A stretch of 64,000 bases of DNA, from positions 4,999,124 through 5,063,123 of the forward strand of contig NC_134775.1 in NCBI RefSeq assembly GCF_050436995.1, written 5' to 3'. The DNA comes from Anticarsia gemmatalis (taxonomy: Eukaryota; Arthropoda; Insecta; Lepidoptera; Erebidae). Below are positions 1-10,176 of the stretch, in pieces (positions within the stretch are counted from its first letter, which is position 1; each line of letters opens with the position of its first letter). The translations under genes were made by a program, and so were the position numbers. The notes under the pieces were generated by a model. The model saw nothing but the letters and a program-made list of their open reading frames with translations. It searched no databases and was not told the DNA's origin.

Positions 1-1742
1 AGGAGATTGAGTTTTTTAGGGTACAGAATTAATTCAGAGGGCCTTAAGCCAAGTGAAAATAAAGTTAAAGCTGTTAAAGCGTTTCCAACGCCAAAAACAA
101 TCCACCACCTCCGTCAGTTCCTTGGTCTTATTAGCTATTTCCGTAAATTTATTCAAAATTGTGCTTTATTATCGAGTCCCCTTACAAAATTATTGAAGAA
201 AGACTCTCCGTGGCAATGGGCTTCTGAACAGGTCCATGCCTTCTCAATTTTAAAGGAAGCTCTTACCTCTGACAGTGTTTTGACAATATATGATCCAAAT
301 AAAGAAAGTATACTTTACACGGACGCAAGTAGAGACGGAATTGCTGGTATATTGATGCAGGTTACCGATTATGGTGAAAAACCAGTACATTACTATAGTC
401 GTCAAACTACTGAAGACGAAAAAAAATATCATTCGTTTGAACTAGAGTTACTAGCTATTGTGCAATCGTTAGAAAAATTCAGGCACTATTTATTAGGTAC
501 TCATTTCCGTATAATAACAGATTGCAACGCGGTACGTTATGCTCTAACAAAAAAAGAGATAATACCCCGAATATGTCGATGGGTTTTGTCCACGCAGGAG
601 TATACGTTTGACATTTACCATAGGGAAGGTAACCGAATGCAGCACGTGGACGCTTTAAGTAGGAACCCTTTAGACTCAGTAGAAAAATCGGAGGCTGAGG
701 TAGTCATGTCCATAACAGAAGCCGATTGGCTTCTTTCAGTTCAATTGCAAGATTCTGTAATATCAAACTTACGAGAAATCTTAACATCAGGTGAACGATA
801 TAGACACAAAGATATATTTGACAAATATGAGGTGCTAGGTAACAAAGTTTACCGCCGTACGGGTCAAGGACGTCGTTGGGTTGTGCCAAAAGGCTGTATA
901 TGGCAAATAATTAAATGCAATCACGACGATCTCGGACATTTTTCAGTGGACAAGACTGTAGAAAGAATCTCGTGTAGGTATTGGTTTGCACGCATGCGAC
1001 ATATCGTAAAGAAATACATCAAAAATTGTTTAAATTGTATCTATTATAAATACAAAGGCGGGCCAAAAGAAGGCGAGTTACACTCCACACCGAAGTATGC
1101 GCAGCCCTTCTATACGTTACACTGAGATCACCTAGGTCCCTTTGTTACTACTCAAAATAACAATAAATATTTGTTAGTAATAGTTGATGCGTTTACGAAA
1201 TTCGTTTTTATCACAGCGGTACCTAATACGGATTCTAGCAATGTAATTAATGAACTAGGGAATATCTCGAAAATTTTCGGTAATCCAAGGAGGTTTATAA
1301 CGGATGCAGGGTCGTCTTTTACATCAAACATATTTAATGAATACTGTATATCTAAAAACATAAGGCTACTCATAATCGCCACTGGCATGCCGCGTTCTAA
1401 CGGCCAGGTGGAAAGATTTAATATATAAATTTAAAGATAACAAAACTATATTGGAATCGATGAAAACTATGGGGGCTGACTTAGATGAAGACTGTTGGGA
1501 CCAATGTATAACGCCATTGCAACAAGCCATAAATAGTACATATCACAAAACAATAAAAGCCGTCCCATGTGAAGTATTTTTGGGGTATAGACTGCGTGCA
1601 GATGGCGACAATTTGATACCCGAGCTATATAACATCGATGAGATCACTACGGATGTGACTGAATTGCGTAAAAATGCAGCCGAGCACTTAAATAAAAATT
1701 CAATAACTCAAAAGGAACGATTTGACTTAAACCGTATGAAAG
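1..1742 (+). pseudogene. pol: Gypsy A pol, part 1: RT end, RNase H, integrase
   Basis: The reading starts in the RT connection region (LRQFLGLISYFRKFI). It continues through RNase H (YTDASRDGIAGIL, ELELLAIV, DALSRNP) and the integrase HHCC zinc finger (H-x3-H around LGHFSVDK, then CLNCIYYK) into the DDE core: DHLGP, ITDAGSSFTS and NGQVERFNI. An in-frame TGA at 1123-1125 stands just before the first catalytic Asp, and the frame reopens at once downstream. After 1428 the frame shifts, and the integrase continues in another frame from 1451 (PLQQAINSTYHKTIKAVPCEVFLGY). With one nonsense codon and one frameshift the copy cannot make a full Pol. The gypsy subclade was not determined. Confidence 0.85.
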
Positions 1743-2187
1743 TGTGGCGATCAACCACCACGACAACCATCAGCGAACATCGCGTCAAGATCGCCCGCTA
1801 CCCGCTCCGCTTATGCAACTTGGGCCAACAGTTGTTTACAACTTAGATGCTTACACGTGCCGCAAGTTTGACCGCTGTTCGTCCGTCGGCGCGTGCGCAG
1901 GGCCTCGAGCGCCGGACCGCGGCCACTTCTTCGCCGTCCTTCTAGCTACGCGTTGCTCTGTATAAATTCTTTTAACTTGCTTATTGCTCCGCTTTCATTA
2001 ATTGTATTTATATTCATCTTTAGTTACATTAAATTCATTCATCAAATCATAATAATATAAATCATTTCGCGTTATCTATTAATTCTCATCCACAATCACC
2101 TATAATCATCAAGCACAGTGCTGCTTAGTAGCTGAGTCAATTCCCTGCTTAGTGGTGGGATAGGTAGCATACCTACCTACTCCTACA
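1743..2187 (+). repeat. Element B 5' LTR
   Basis: Starts TGTGGCGATCAACC and ends CCTACTCCTACA, the TG...CA form. It matches 6206-6650 with only a few substitutions (for example CGTCCGTCGG against CGTCCTTCGG, and TTTACAACTT against TTTACAAATT). A TATA-like CTGTATAAATT lies about 220 bp in. Confidence 0.93.
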
Positions 2188-2188
2188 T

Positions 2189-2202
2189 TGGTGACCCCGA
2201 CG
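2189..2202 (+). promoter_or_regulatory. Primer-binding site, tRNA-Trp type
   Basis: TGGTGACCCCGACG starts one base after the 5' LTR. It is complementary to the 3' end of eukaryotic tRNA-Trp (CGTCGGGGTCA plus CCA), recalled from general knowledge. The match is 14 nt and then diverges into AAGAAGAAG. Confidence 0.8.
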
Positions 2203-2289
2203 AAGAAGAAGAAGCTGGAGATTGTGGTAAAGCTGTGGTTTGGTCTTAAGCGGTGAGCGATTTTTTATTTTTTAATTGGTGCCATCAAA

Positions 2290-3117
2290 ATGAGTGTCAA
2301 AGCCGATGAGAGTCCTTCAGTTAGCGGTGATGAAGTGTTGCGAGTCAGTGTGCGTGTACCTCCGTTTTGGCGAGAAGAGCCAGCGTTGTGGTTCGCACAA
2401 GTAGAGTCCCAGTTTGCTTTGTCTCGGATAACCACAGACGAGACTAAATTCTGCTATTTAGTTGCTCAGCTAGATCACCAATACGCTGTAGAAGTTAAGG
2501 ATGTGATCACTAATCCGCCCGCAACCGACAAATATTTGAAATTGAAGACGGAGCTAATGAAACGTCTTTCAGCTTCACAGGAGAGGCGTGTAAAACAGCT
2601 ACTGACGCACGAGGAGCTCGGTGACAGGAAGCCGTCACAGTTCCTGCGACACCTGTCGGGTTTGGCTGGCCCGTCTGTGCCCGCTGACTTTTTATTAACT
2701 TTGTGGTCTAGCAGGTTACCGCAGAACATACAGACGGTTATAGCCACGCAGATGGATCTAGATAAAGACAAGCTGGGTGAGCTGGCCGATAAGGTATACG
2801 AGATCGCACCGTCTTCACCCCAGGTTGCGAGCACCTCCCCGGCGTCGTCCCACAATGAAATGGCGCAACAGATCGCAGAGTTGACAAGGCAAGTCGCTGC
2901 ATTAACTAACAAGTTAAATAACTCAGATCGTTCTCGCTCTAGGTCTAACTCCAAATCTCGCTCGAGAAGGTCACACTACCGCAGCCGTTCTAGACCGAAG
3001 CAGCCGCCACCCGACCATCCACATTGCTTTTACCACTTTACGTATGGTGACAAGGCCCACAAATGCAGACAGCCGTGTACCTATGGCGCGGGAAACTCCA
3101 AGGGCAGTCGGCAGTAG
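2290..3117 (+). CDS. gag: Element B Gag
   Basis: This is a 275-aa structural polyprotein that would form the cytoplasmic particle. The N-terminal half is capsid-like (PPFWREEPALWFAQVESQF, then LGDRKPSQFLRHLSGLA), as in many insect Ty3/gypsy Gags. Residues about 215-235 form an Arg/Ser-rich nucleic-acid-binding stretch. The C-terminus has one zinc-knuckle-like motif, CFYHFTYGDKAHKCRQPC. The ATG at 2290 is the first in a frame that starts about 100 bp after the primer-binding site. The last 55 nt overlap pol, which lies in the -1 frame. No internal stop is present, so this ORF looks functional. The copy at 22139-22966 differs by only a few residues. Confidence 0.92.
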   Translation: MSVKADESPSVSGDEVLRVSVRVPPFWREEPALWFAQVESQFALSRITTDETKFCYLVAQLDHQYAVEVKDVITNPPATDKYLKLKTELMKRLSASQERRVKQLLTHEELGDRKPSQFLRHLSGLAGPSVPADFLLTLWSSRLPQNIQTVIATQMDLDKDKLGELADKVYEIAPSSPQVASTSPASSHNEMAQQIAELTRQVAALTNKLNNSDRSRSRSNSKSRSRRSHYRSRSRPKQPPPDHPHCFYHFTYGDKAHKCRQPCTYGAGNSKGSRQ

Positions 3118-6100
3118 CGGCTCACGACTGTCCCTCACCACCAGGCCGTCTGTTTGTCACCGATCGCAATAGCAAAATGCAGTTTTTAGTGGACACGGGA
3201 TCAGATCTTTGCGTTTTTCCGCGATTTGCAGTTAGGACGCCCTGTGTTAGGTCCAAGTTTGACCTTGTAGCGGCGAATAACACGGTTATACATACTTATG
3301 GACCTGCATTTTTACTCTTGAATTTAGGTTTAAGGCGGGATTTTACGTGGAATTTTACAGTCGCGGACGTCAACAAGGCCATCATTGGCGTAGATTTTCT
3401 GAGCCACTATAATCTTTTAGTCGACTGCAAGAACCAGCGTTTGGTTGACGGTACCACATCTCTGTCTGTAGCTGCTATCTCTTCTGACGTTTCGGAAGAC
3501 ATTGCTTCACTCAAAGCTGTCACTGGTCACTCACAATACCACTCACTTCTTCGAGAGTTTCCAGATATTACCCGACCTGCAGGGGTTCGTCGTCCTTCAA
3601 AGCATAATACAGTGCACTATATAAGGACAACCCCAGGTCCACCAGTTTCGTGCAGGCCTCGTCGTCTCGACCCAGCACGCTGTCAGGCAGCAAAGAAGGA
3701 GTTCGAGGATATGCTCGCTTGTGGCACAGCACGACGATCCGACAGTCCCTGGTCATCTGCCTTGCATATGGTGAAGAAGAAGGATGAGGGATGGAGACCA
3801 TGCGGCGACTATCGTGCACTCAACGCACGCACCATTCCTGACAGGTACCCCGTCCGGCACATCCATGACTTCTCTTCGCAGCTCTCAGGGTGTACTATCT
3901 TCTCCACCATCGACCTGGTGAAGGCTTATAATCAGCTAGCCGTCAATCCAGCCGATATACCGAAAACGGCCATTACTACACCCTTTGGCTTGTATGAATT
4001 CCCTTACATGACATTCGGGCTAAGGAATGCTGCTCAGACATTCCAGAGATTTGTGGACGAAGTCCTTCTAGGCCTGGATTTCTGCTACGGATTCATTGAC
4101 GACATCTTGGTTTTTTCCAAATCGGTTGAGACTCATCGGGACCATCTACGTCAGTTATTCGAGCGCCTAAGTCAGTACGGGATATTGGTGAACACCTCTC
4201 AGTGCAAATTTGGTTTCTCCGAGATAACTTTCCTTGGGTATCAGGTTTCAGCAGCTGGTACGAAGCCTCTGGAGTCAAAGGTCGAAGCTATCAAGAACTT
4301 CGCAACGCCGAGAACTGTGAAGGAACTTCAGCGTTTTCTTGGTATGCTTAATTTTTACCGCCGCTTTATTCCCCATGCCGCTCATATCCAAGCACCGCTT
4401 ACTAACATCCTAGCTGGTCCACGCATTAAAGGTTCGCAGCCAATTACTTTCACTCCGGAGATGACGCAAGCTTTTAACGAATGTAAGCTTACTCTTTCGC
4501 AGGCTACTTTGCTCTCTCATCCTGACCCATCTGCTGAACTTGCTTTAGTTACAGACGCTTCTGACGTAGCTATTGGAGCTGTACTACAGCAACGTAAGGA
4601 GAATGTGAACGATTGGCAACCCTTAGCTTTCTTTTCACGCAAGTTGAGTGCATCGCAAAGGAAGTATAGCCCATATGACCGCGAGCTGCTTGCGGTATAC
4701 GAAGCCATTAAATATTTTCGGCATATGGTAGAAGCTAGGCCATTTACGGTGTTTACGGACCACAAGCCGCTGACGTTCGTGTTTTCGCTCAACCGAGACA
4801 AATGCTCGCCTAGGCAATTCAGGTATCTCGATTTTATATCGCAATTTACCACAGATATTAGGTTCATACCTGGCTAAGACAACATCGTCGCAGATGCTTT
4901 ATCGAGAGTTGAGGAGATAGCCAGCGCAATCGATTACCAGTCTCTTGCACAGTCCCAGGAGAGTGATCCGGAGCTGCAGGACCTACTCAGACACGGTACA
5001 GCCTTAAGATTGCGCAAGATACAGACTGAGTTGAGCAACGTTCCAGTCTACTGCGACGTGTCGCAATCTACACATCGTCCGTACGTAACGCCTAGATTCC
5101 GCAGGCAAGTTTTCGACATGCTGCATAGTCTTCACCATCCTGGCAGTTCTGCTACAGTGCGACTGGTGACACAAAGATTTGTTTGGCCAGGGATTCGAAA
5201 AGACTGTAGAGAGTGGGCACGGCATTGCGTTAAATGCCAAACTTCCAAAGTTTTCCGTCACACCTCTGCCCCCTTGTCCTCATTCCTTCCTCCTTCCTCG
5301 AGGTTCTCCCATATACACCTCGACATCATAGGGCCATTACCTCTTTCTGATGATTACAGGTATTGCCTCACGGTCGTCGACCGGTTCACTCGCTGGCCCG
5401 AGGCATTTCCGCTGCGGGACATCACTGCCGAGACCTGTGCTGCTGCTCTTGTGTCTGGCTGGATAGCCAGATTTGGCTGTCCTGAGCGGGTGACCACCGA
5501 CCGTGGCCGCCAGTTCGAGTGCCACCTTTTCAAGGCTCTCACTGCTTTGATTGGTGCGCACCATCTCCGCACCACAGCCTACCATCCCGCAGCCAACGGC
5601 ATAGTTGAGCGCTTTCATCGCCAGCTCAAGGCGGCGCTCATGTGCCACGCTCCTGTTTCCCAGTGGACCGAAGCTTTGCCACTGGTACTCCTAGGCATGC
5701 GTAGCGCCTGGAAAGGCGACCTGCAAGGTTCTTCAGCTGAGCTGGTGTATGGCGAACCTCTTCGCCTACCCGGTCAGTTCCTGTGCCCTGATGACGACTA
5801 CTTAACTGCTGACGTCACACAGTACGCGACGCGTCTTCGCGCGTCCATGGCGAAGCTGTCTCCACGTCAAACTTCCTGGCACGGCGCGTCATCCTTCTAC
5901 GTGCCACGCGACCTGCACACAACCTCACACGTTTTTGTTAGACAAGACCGCGTGAGAGGCGCCTTGGAACCACCATATGCTGGCCCCTATAAGGTTGTCA
6001 GCCGACAACCCAAGTACTTCACCTTAGAGGTCAACAACAAGTCGGCGACTGTGTCCATCGACCGGCTCAAACCGGCGTACATCGCAAGGGAGGCTCAGGT

Positions 6101-6182
6101 TCCAGCTGAACAGGTCAATGATGACGTCAAACGCACTTCCAGTGGCAGAAGAGTTCGCTTCCCGGATTATTATCGCCCGTAG
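3063..6182 (+). pseudogene. pol: Element B Pol with one nonsense codon
   Basis: Pol lies in the -1 frame relative to gag. In order it carries protease (FLVDTGSDLCVF, Asp near residue 44), RT (active site YGFIDDILVFS near residue 345, with FSTIDLVKAYNQL before it), RNase H (LVTDASDVAIGAVLQQ) and integrase. The integrase has an HHCC finger (LHHPGSSATV to CVKCQTSK) and the DDE residues in HLDIIGPLP, TTDRGRQFE and GIVERFHRQ. A TAA at 4875-4877 follows RFIPG, in the linker between RNase H and integrase. The other copy reads Gln there, so it is a C-to-T change. The frame is otherwise open to 6182, and all catalytic motifs are present. Confidence 0.92.
3090..3135 (+). promoter_or_regulatory. -1 ribosomal frameshift signal between gag and pol
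   Basis: The heptamer GGGAAAC (3090-3096) is in the right phase: gag codons GGA and AAC begin at 3091 and 3094, giving X_XXY_YYZ. Four bases later AGGGCAGTCG (3101-3110) pairs with CGACTGTCCCT (3125-3135) in a 10-bp stem with one bulged T, and the gag stop lies in the 14-nt loop. The same bases occur in the second copy. Confidence 0.82.
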
Positions 6183-6191
6183 TCACGGTCT

Positions 6192-6205
6192 CCCGGGGGG
6201 AGTAC
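6192..6205 (+). promoter_or_regulatory. Polypurine tract of element B
   Basis: CCCGGGGGGAGTAC lies directly before the 3' LTR start at 6206, the usual place for plus-strand priming. Confidence 0.75.
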
Positions 6206-6650
6206 TGTGGCGATCAACCACCACGACAACCATCAGCGAACATCGCGTCAAGATCGCCCGCTACCCGCTCCGCTTATGCAACTTGGGCCAACAGTTGTTT
6301 ACAAATTAGATGCTTACACGTGCCGCAAGTTTGACCGCTGTTCGTCCTTCGGCGCGTGCGCAGGGCCTCGAGCGCCGGACCGCGGCCACTTCTTCGCCGT
6401 CCTTCTAGCTACGCGTTGCTCTGTATAAATTATTTTAACTTGCTTATTGCTCCGCTTTCATTAATTGTATTTATATTCATCTTTAGTTACATTAAATTCA
6501 TTCATCAAATCATAATAATATAAATCATTTCGCGTTATCTATTAATTCTCATCCACAATCACCTATAATCATCAAGCACAGTGCTGCTTAGTAGCTGAGT
6601 CAATTCCCTGCTTAGTGGTGGGATAGGTAGCATACCTACCTACTCCTACA
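6206..6650 (+). repeat. Element B 3' LTR
   Basis: 445 bp, the same length as the 5' LTR, starting TGTGGCGATC and ending TCCTACA. It is followed by AAAG (6651-6654), the TSD matching 1739-1742. Confidence 0.93.
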
Positions 6651-6654
6651 AAAG

Positions 6655-6901
6655 CAAAGTTATATAATGAAGGTGACTTAAATTAGTACTCGTGAAAATT
6701 CAAAGCCAAACGAATGATGGACGAAGCAAGAAGCTACTTCCTACATTTAAGGGTCCATTTCAAATAAAGAAATGCTTAGGAAAGGATAGGTATAAAATAG
6801 AAGATGTGAGAGGAAGCGAGAGATCAAATAAAATATATAGAGGAGTGGCCGCTGCGGAAAATATCAAGCCATGGATCAACATTAATAATTGGCCTATTTA
6901 A
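6655..6901 (+). pseudogene. pol: Gypsy A pol, part 2: integrase C-terminus
   Basis: Directly after element B the interrupted integrase resumes (AKLYNEGD). After a short frame disturbance it runs as an open frame with the GPF/Y-type C-terminal module, KLLPTFKGPFQIKKCLGKD. It ends with a stop at 6899-6901. The GPF module is known from Ty3/gypsy integrases and supports assigning this piece to A. Stop codons between 6680 and 6692 show decay. Confidence 0.78.
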
Positions 6902-7690
6902 CAAAAAATATGTCAACTTAGTAAGTCGAGGACGTGTTGGCAAGGTAAATATATTGTACTACAAATTATATCAGAAATTTAATTTCGATGCTCATACTAT
7001 TTATACATAAAATATGATATATATTATATTATTAGCATTGTATATACATATTAATAATATTTGTGTGTGTATGTGTGTGTGTGCTGTTCCGCCAGAGATA
7101 CCAAAAACTGAGTTCATTATCCAGAGTAGGGGTAGTGTGCAGAAGCAGTTACTGCCTAAGATTTAAAGGAGTAAACTGGAACAGGCACTACTTCGGACTA
7201 AAGGAGTGAATACTTGGTTAGAAGAGAATGTCTAAGTCTAAAGACAATTTTTAAGTTGGACGGATCAGCATATGAACATTAGATATTATAAAGTTGCCTA
7301 AGCCTAAAGGAACTTTGTATGAAAACTGTTGGTCGGAATTGTGGACTCAAAAGTGCAGATTTTTAATTGAACAATAATACAATATTTGTACTCATTTCTC
7401 GTGCCTGAGGACGTGCCTGAGGACATGCACGATGCAGGAGAGCCGTGTTGGCAACACGAAGTGAAGCTACCTGATATAAAAGGAAAAAATGGCGGTTACT
7501 TTTTTTACTTACGTTTGAACGCATGAGGTTGACTTACGTTTTGAGAATAGTTTTTGGTTAAATGAGTTCAAGAGTTAATTGTCTTTGAGTTGCACTGTTA
7601 TATTTAGTTTACGATTGTTTCATCTAATTATAATTGTTAAATATAACACTTGTTTAACTTGAAAGGCTCCGGTCGTTAGGAGATAACCTT
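6902..7690 (+). other. Gypsy A 3' region and probable LTR, no gene
   Basis: Noncoding sequence with a short TG repeat near 7061-7083 and two similar stretches, GCCTGAGGACGTGCCTGAGG and GAGGACATGCACGATGCAGG. A TATA-like GATATAAAAGG lies near 7474-7484, compatible with an LTR promoter. LTR borders and TSD were not found because the partner LTR is outside the window. Confidence 0.45.
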
Positions 7691-7860
7691 ATTTTTAACA
7701 CTATGTTAACTGTTTGTCGGATATATTTAAGTACATATACAAAACGGTCAATCTTACATACAAGTTTTTCTATATGAGGTTTCCAACAACAATGTTTATC
7801 CAATGTTATACCCAAAAATACACATTCATTAGCACTTTCTAAGTGAGAGTCATTATAAGG
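7690..7860 (-). pseudogene. LINE E RT C-terminal fragment
   Basis: The minus-strand peptide contains NECVFLGITLDKHCCWKPHI and KLVCKIDRFVYVLKYIRQTV, the conserved segment after the RT palm (FLGI.LD....W..HI). The fragment ends at the terminus of the Mutator-like element. The rest of the RT resumes at 8981-8990 after the duplicated target. Left of about 7690 the reading loses similarity, so the LINE is truncated or interrupted by gypsy A there. Confidence 0.75.
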
Positions 7861-8091
7861 GCTACTTCCCATTTGGTAAACCTCAAATTATATCTACTAA
7901 AAAGTTGCGTTTGGTAAACATTGCGTAATAAGTATTGTTATTTTTGTACGGTACAGTCGGTGTGAAATAAATGTTGAAGTTTTTAAAAGTTTCAAAGGCT
8001 TGAGACACAATCTCGACCATCAAAAAGTACGACTTATCTAGGAGCAGTAAAGATAAACGTAATTCTGTTAATTTCCAAACAAAAATTTCAT

Positions 8092-8388
8092 TTACCCAAG
8101 TGGAAAGCAGAAATTACTACCTTGGATTTTGAAAAAGCTCCAAGAAATGCCATAAAAAAGACATTTCCAAACATAAACTGTCAAAGGGTGTTTTCATTTT
8201 GGCAGAGCGCTATTAAGAAAGAACCTCTTGGCTTGTTACAACAAGAAGAATCTCACAATCACGCCAAACTATGTGTGGCTCTTGCACATTTAACCAGGGA
8301 GTACATACACGATGGCTGGCTACACGTTATGAGTCAAAGGCAAATTGATTTTGCTGTACCTATTGGAATTAAAGTTTCTCGCCTCTAA
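8092..8388 (+). pseudogene. MULE transposase fragment
   Basis: The open frame reads KWKAEITTLDFEKAPRNAIK, then KKTFPNINCQRVF and FWQSAIKKEPLGLL, ending ALAHLTREYIHDGWLHVMSQ. This follows the MULE domain pattern (tDFE.A..nA....FP, then the C/FHF..Q segment, then GL). The FHF-type residues are altered, and there is no N-terminal DNA-binding domain and no C-terminal part. An ATG is also missing (the frame's first start is TTG). It is a relic of a larger transposase, and assignment rests on a short motif run. Confidence 0.65.
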
Positions 8389-8454
8389 ATCTAGACTTTC
8401 TTCTCCCACTTACTAATCTATAATATATTAATACCATCATCAGTTTCGTGTTTT

Positions 8455-8818
8455 AGTTTTGGAGGAGCTCGTGGCTTAATTAACAACAGCCGCGCGGATC
8501 GGTCTCTGAGGTTAAGCCATGCTTGCCGAGGTTGATTTGTGGATGGGTGACCATCTTATACATATCGAGTTCCTCCGTGTTTCGGAAGGCACGTTAAATT
8601 GTGGGTCCCGGCTGTCATTTTCGAAGATCTTTGACAGTCGTCAGAAGCTTGAAAGTCTGACAACCAGTCTTACTGAAGGGTATCGTGTTATCCCAGGTAA
8701 CTGGATTGCGGAGGTCAGATAGGCAGTCGCTCCATGTAAAACACTGATATTCAGCTGCATCCGGAGAGACTGGAAGCCGACTCCAACATGGCTTGGAAGA
8801 AAGGCTAAGCTGATATAT
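8455..8818 (+). mobile_element. SINE with 5S rRNA-derived promoter region
   Basis: A 16-bp direct repeat ATCAGTTTCGTGTTTT flanks it (8439-8454 and 8819-8834). Near its start, 8510-8552 resembles the 5S rRNA internal control region: GGTTAAGCC...GCTTG...GAGGTTGATTTG and TGGATGGGTGACC, the last a hallmark of 5S box C. The body continues with TTCCTCCGTGTTTCGGAAGG and ends in a short TGATATAT tail. It sits inside the noncoding part of the Mutator-like element. Confidence 0.75.
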
Positions 8819-8980
8819 ATCAGTTTCGTGTTTTCTTTTTGCACCTGACTGTACCCATCTCAAATGAAAGTTTACCAAATGGGAAATCAATAATGCTTAC
8901 CAAATGTATGAAATCAATAATGCTTACCAAATGCAACTATTTAGTAGGTATTTGTTGAGGTTTACCAAATGGGAAGTAGC

Positions 8981-10176
8981 CATTATAAGGAATGTCAAGG
9001 TTATGTGTAAATGAATTATATGTCTGAAATTGTATTATATTTGTTTTTGTTATATTAATTTTTAAATTGTTCTGTTGCAACCAGTGTTAGCTAATCTCGT
9101 TTTGTAATGTGTTTTGATTTTTATTTGATATGATTAGTGTTGTGTCGTCGGCAAAAGGATGCAGTCTTTGTTTACAGCGTCAGGGAGGTTATTTATGTAC
9201 AGTAGAAATAATAGTGGGGATAATATTCCACCTTGCGGTGTACCGTAATTATTTTCTTTATATGATGATTGCACGGTTTTTAGGTTTAAATTATACATTT
9301 TAGTTATTTCTACGCATTGTGTTCTTTCCATAAGGTAGCTTTCTAACCAGTCATGGGCTTTTCCCCTTATTCCATAACAAGAAAGTTTCGTTAAGAGTGT
9401 TTTATGACAAACAAGGTCAAATGCCTTTGTCATATCAAGGAAGATACATGCTATTTTAGATCTATTATTAAGACTTTCAGTGATTTGCTTAATCAAAGTA
9501 AAACATGCTAAAGCAGTGGAACTATCTTTTCTAAATCCGAATTGTTGTTTTTTAATTATATTACATGACTCAACAAAGTTTCACTGTACATGACTCTCTC
9601 GAAATTTTTGATAGAATTGGTATCAAAGTTATCGGCCGGTAGTTGCTCATGTCTGTTTTAATTCCTTTTTTATAGAGTGGTTTAACTACAGACATCTTAA
9701 GGCATCTTATAAGGCGTGTGGGGAATATTATGCCCTCTGCTAAAGATATATTAATTATATGCGTTAAGGGGTAAACTAAACTGTAAGCACATCTTTTAAT
9801 TACTTTTGTGTTTAACTCATCGTACCCTGTAGAGTTAGTATTTTTTAATGACATTATTATTTTATAGATATCGCATTCATCTACAGGGGTAAGGAAAATA
9901 CTTTTTTCATTCCGAGGGATTGTAGTCTTAATTTGCTTGTGTTGCGAATTTATTGGGTTATTTTTATTAGTGTTAGCTAGAGAGATAAAATAGTTGTTAA
10001 ATAGTTCGCAAATTTGGTTTGGGTTGTCATAATTTTTTTCAGCGATTTGTATTGATTCAATATCGTTTTTCAGTGCCTTGTTAGTGTTTGAGTGTATCAT
10101 TTGCCATGCTGCTTTATTTTTATTTTTAGCGTTGTTGATGTAATGTTGACTATTTATTAGTTGGGCTTTATATATA
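8981..10176 (-). pseudogene. LINE E reverse transcriptase region
   Basis: On the minus strand from 10176 the linker (YKAQLINSQHYINNAKNKNK) leads into the RT: NSTGYDELNTKVIK, LIRCLKMSVVKPLYKKG and NYRPITLIPILSKI. After a frame break near 9500-9570 it continues with IACIFLDMTKAFDLVCHKTLL, YGIRGKAHDWLESYL and YGTPQGGILSPLLFLLYIN. The YADD box is not in a clean frame (the reading ends DCILLPTTQH). At least one frameshift and the Mutator-like insertion make it non-functional. The peptide beginning MPSISEV belongs to the LTR of gypsy D fused in frame, not to the LINE. Confidence 0.85.

Larger units (their letters stand above)
1743..6650 (+). mobile_element. Ty3/gypsy element B, complete copy with both LTRs
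   Basis: The element is 4908 bp: two 445-bp LTRs, a tRNA-Trp-type primer-binding site, gag, pol in the -1 frame, a polypurine tract and the 4-bp TSD AAAG. It sits in the integrase of gypsy A. A second copy, truncated and in the opposite orientation, lies at 20191-23507. The only obvious lesion here is one nonsense codon in pol at 4875-4877, where the second copy has CAA. Confidence 0.93.
1..7690 (+). mobile_element. Ty3/gypsy element A, left end outside window, split by element B
   Basis: Pol coding runs from base 1 to 1742, is broken by complete retrotransposon B, and resumes at 6655 with the integrase C-terminus. The 4-bp duplication AAAG (1739-1742 and 6651-6654) marks the B insertion, and the peptide reads on across the join. 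A is therefore older than B. The 5' LTR, gag, protease and most of the RT lie left of the window. The 3' border is not resolved and is set near 7690, where minus-strand LINE E coding begins. Confidence 0.8.
7861..8980 (+). mobile_element. Mutator-like DNA transposon with 10-bp TSD
   Basis: The ends are inverted repeats: 7861-7886 (starting GCTACTTCCCATTTGG) is the exact reverse complement of 8955-8980, and similarity continues imperfectly to about 59 bp. CATTATAAGG occurs directly on both sides (7851-7860 and 8981-8990). The one-base overlap also allows an 8-bp TSD with a one-base-longer inverted repeat. Length is 1120 bp. The interior holds a MULE transposase scrap and a SINE. A TSD of 8-11 bp fits the Mutator superfamily. 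Confidence 0.85.

Noticed and set aside
2189..2202. tRNA-Trp-like sequence as a tRNA gene
   Set aside because: Only the acceptor-end complement is present directly after an LTR, which is a primer-binding site. No cloverleaf surrounds it.
8510..8552. A 5S rRNA gene
   Set aside because: Only the promoter part resembles 5S rRNA; the flanks differ and a 16-bp TSD bounds a longer unit, so it is a SINE head.
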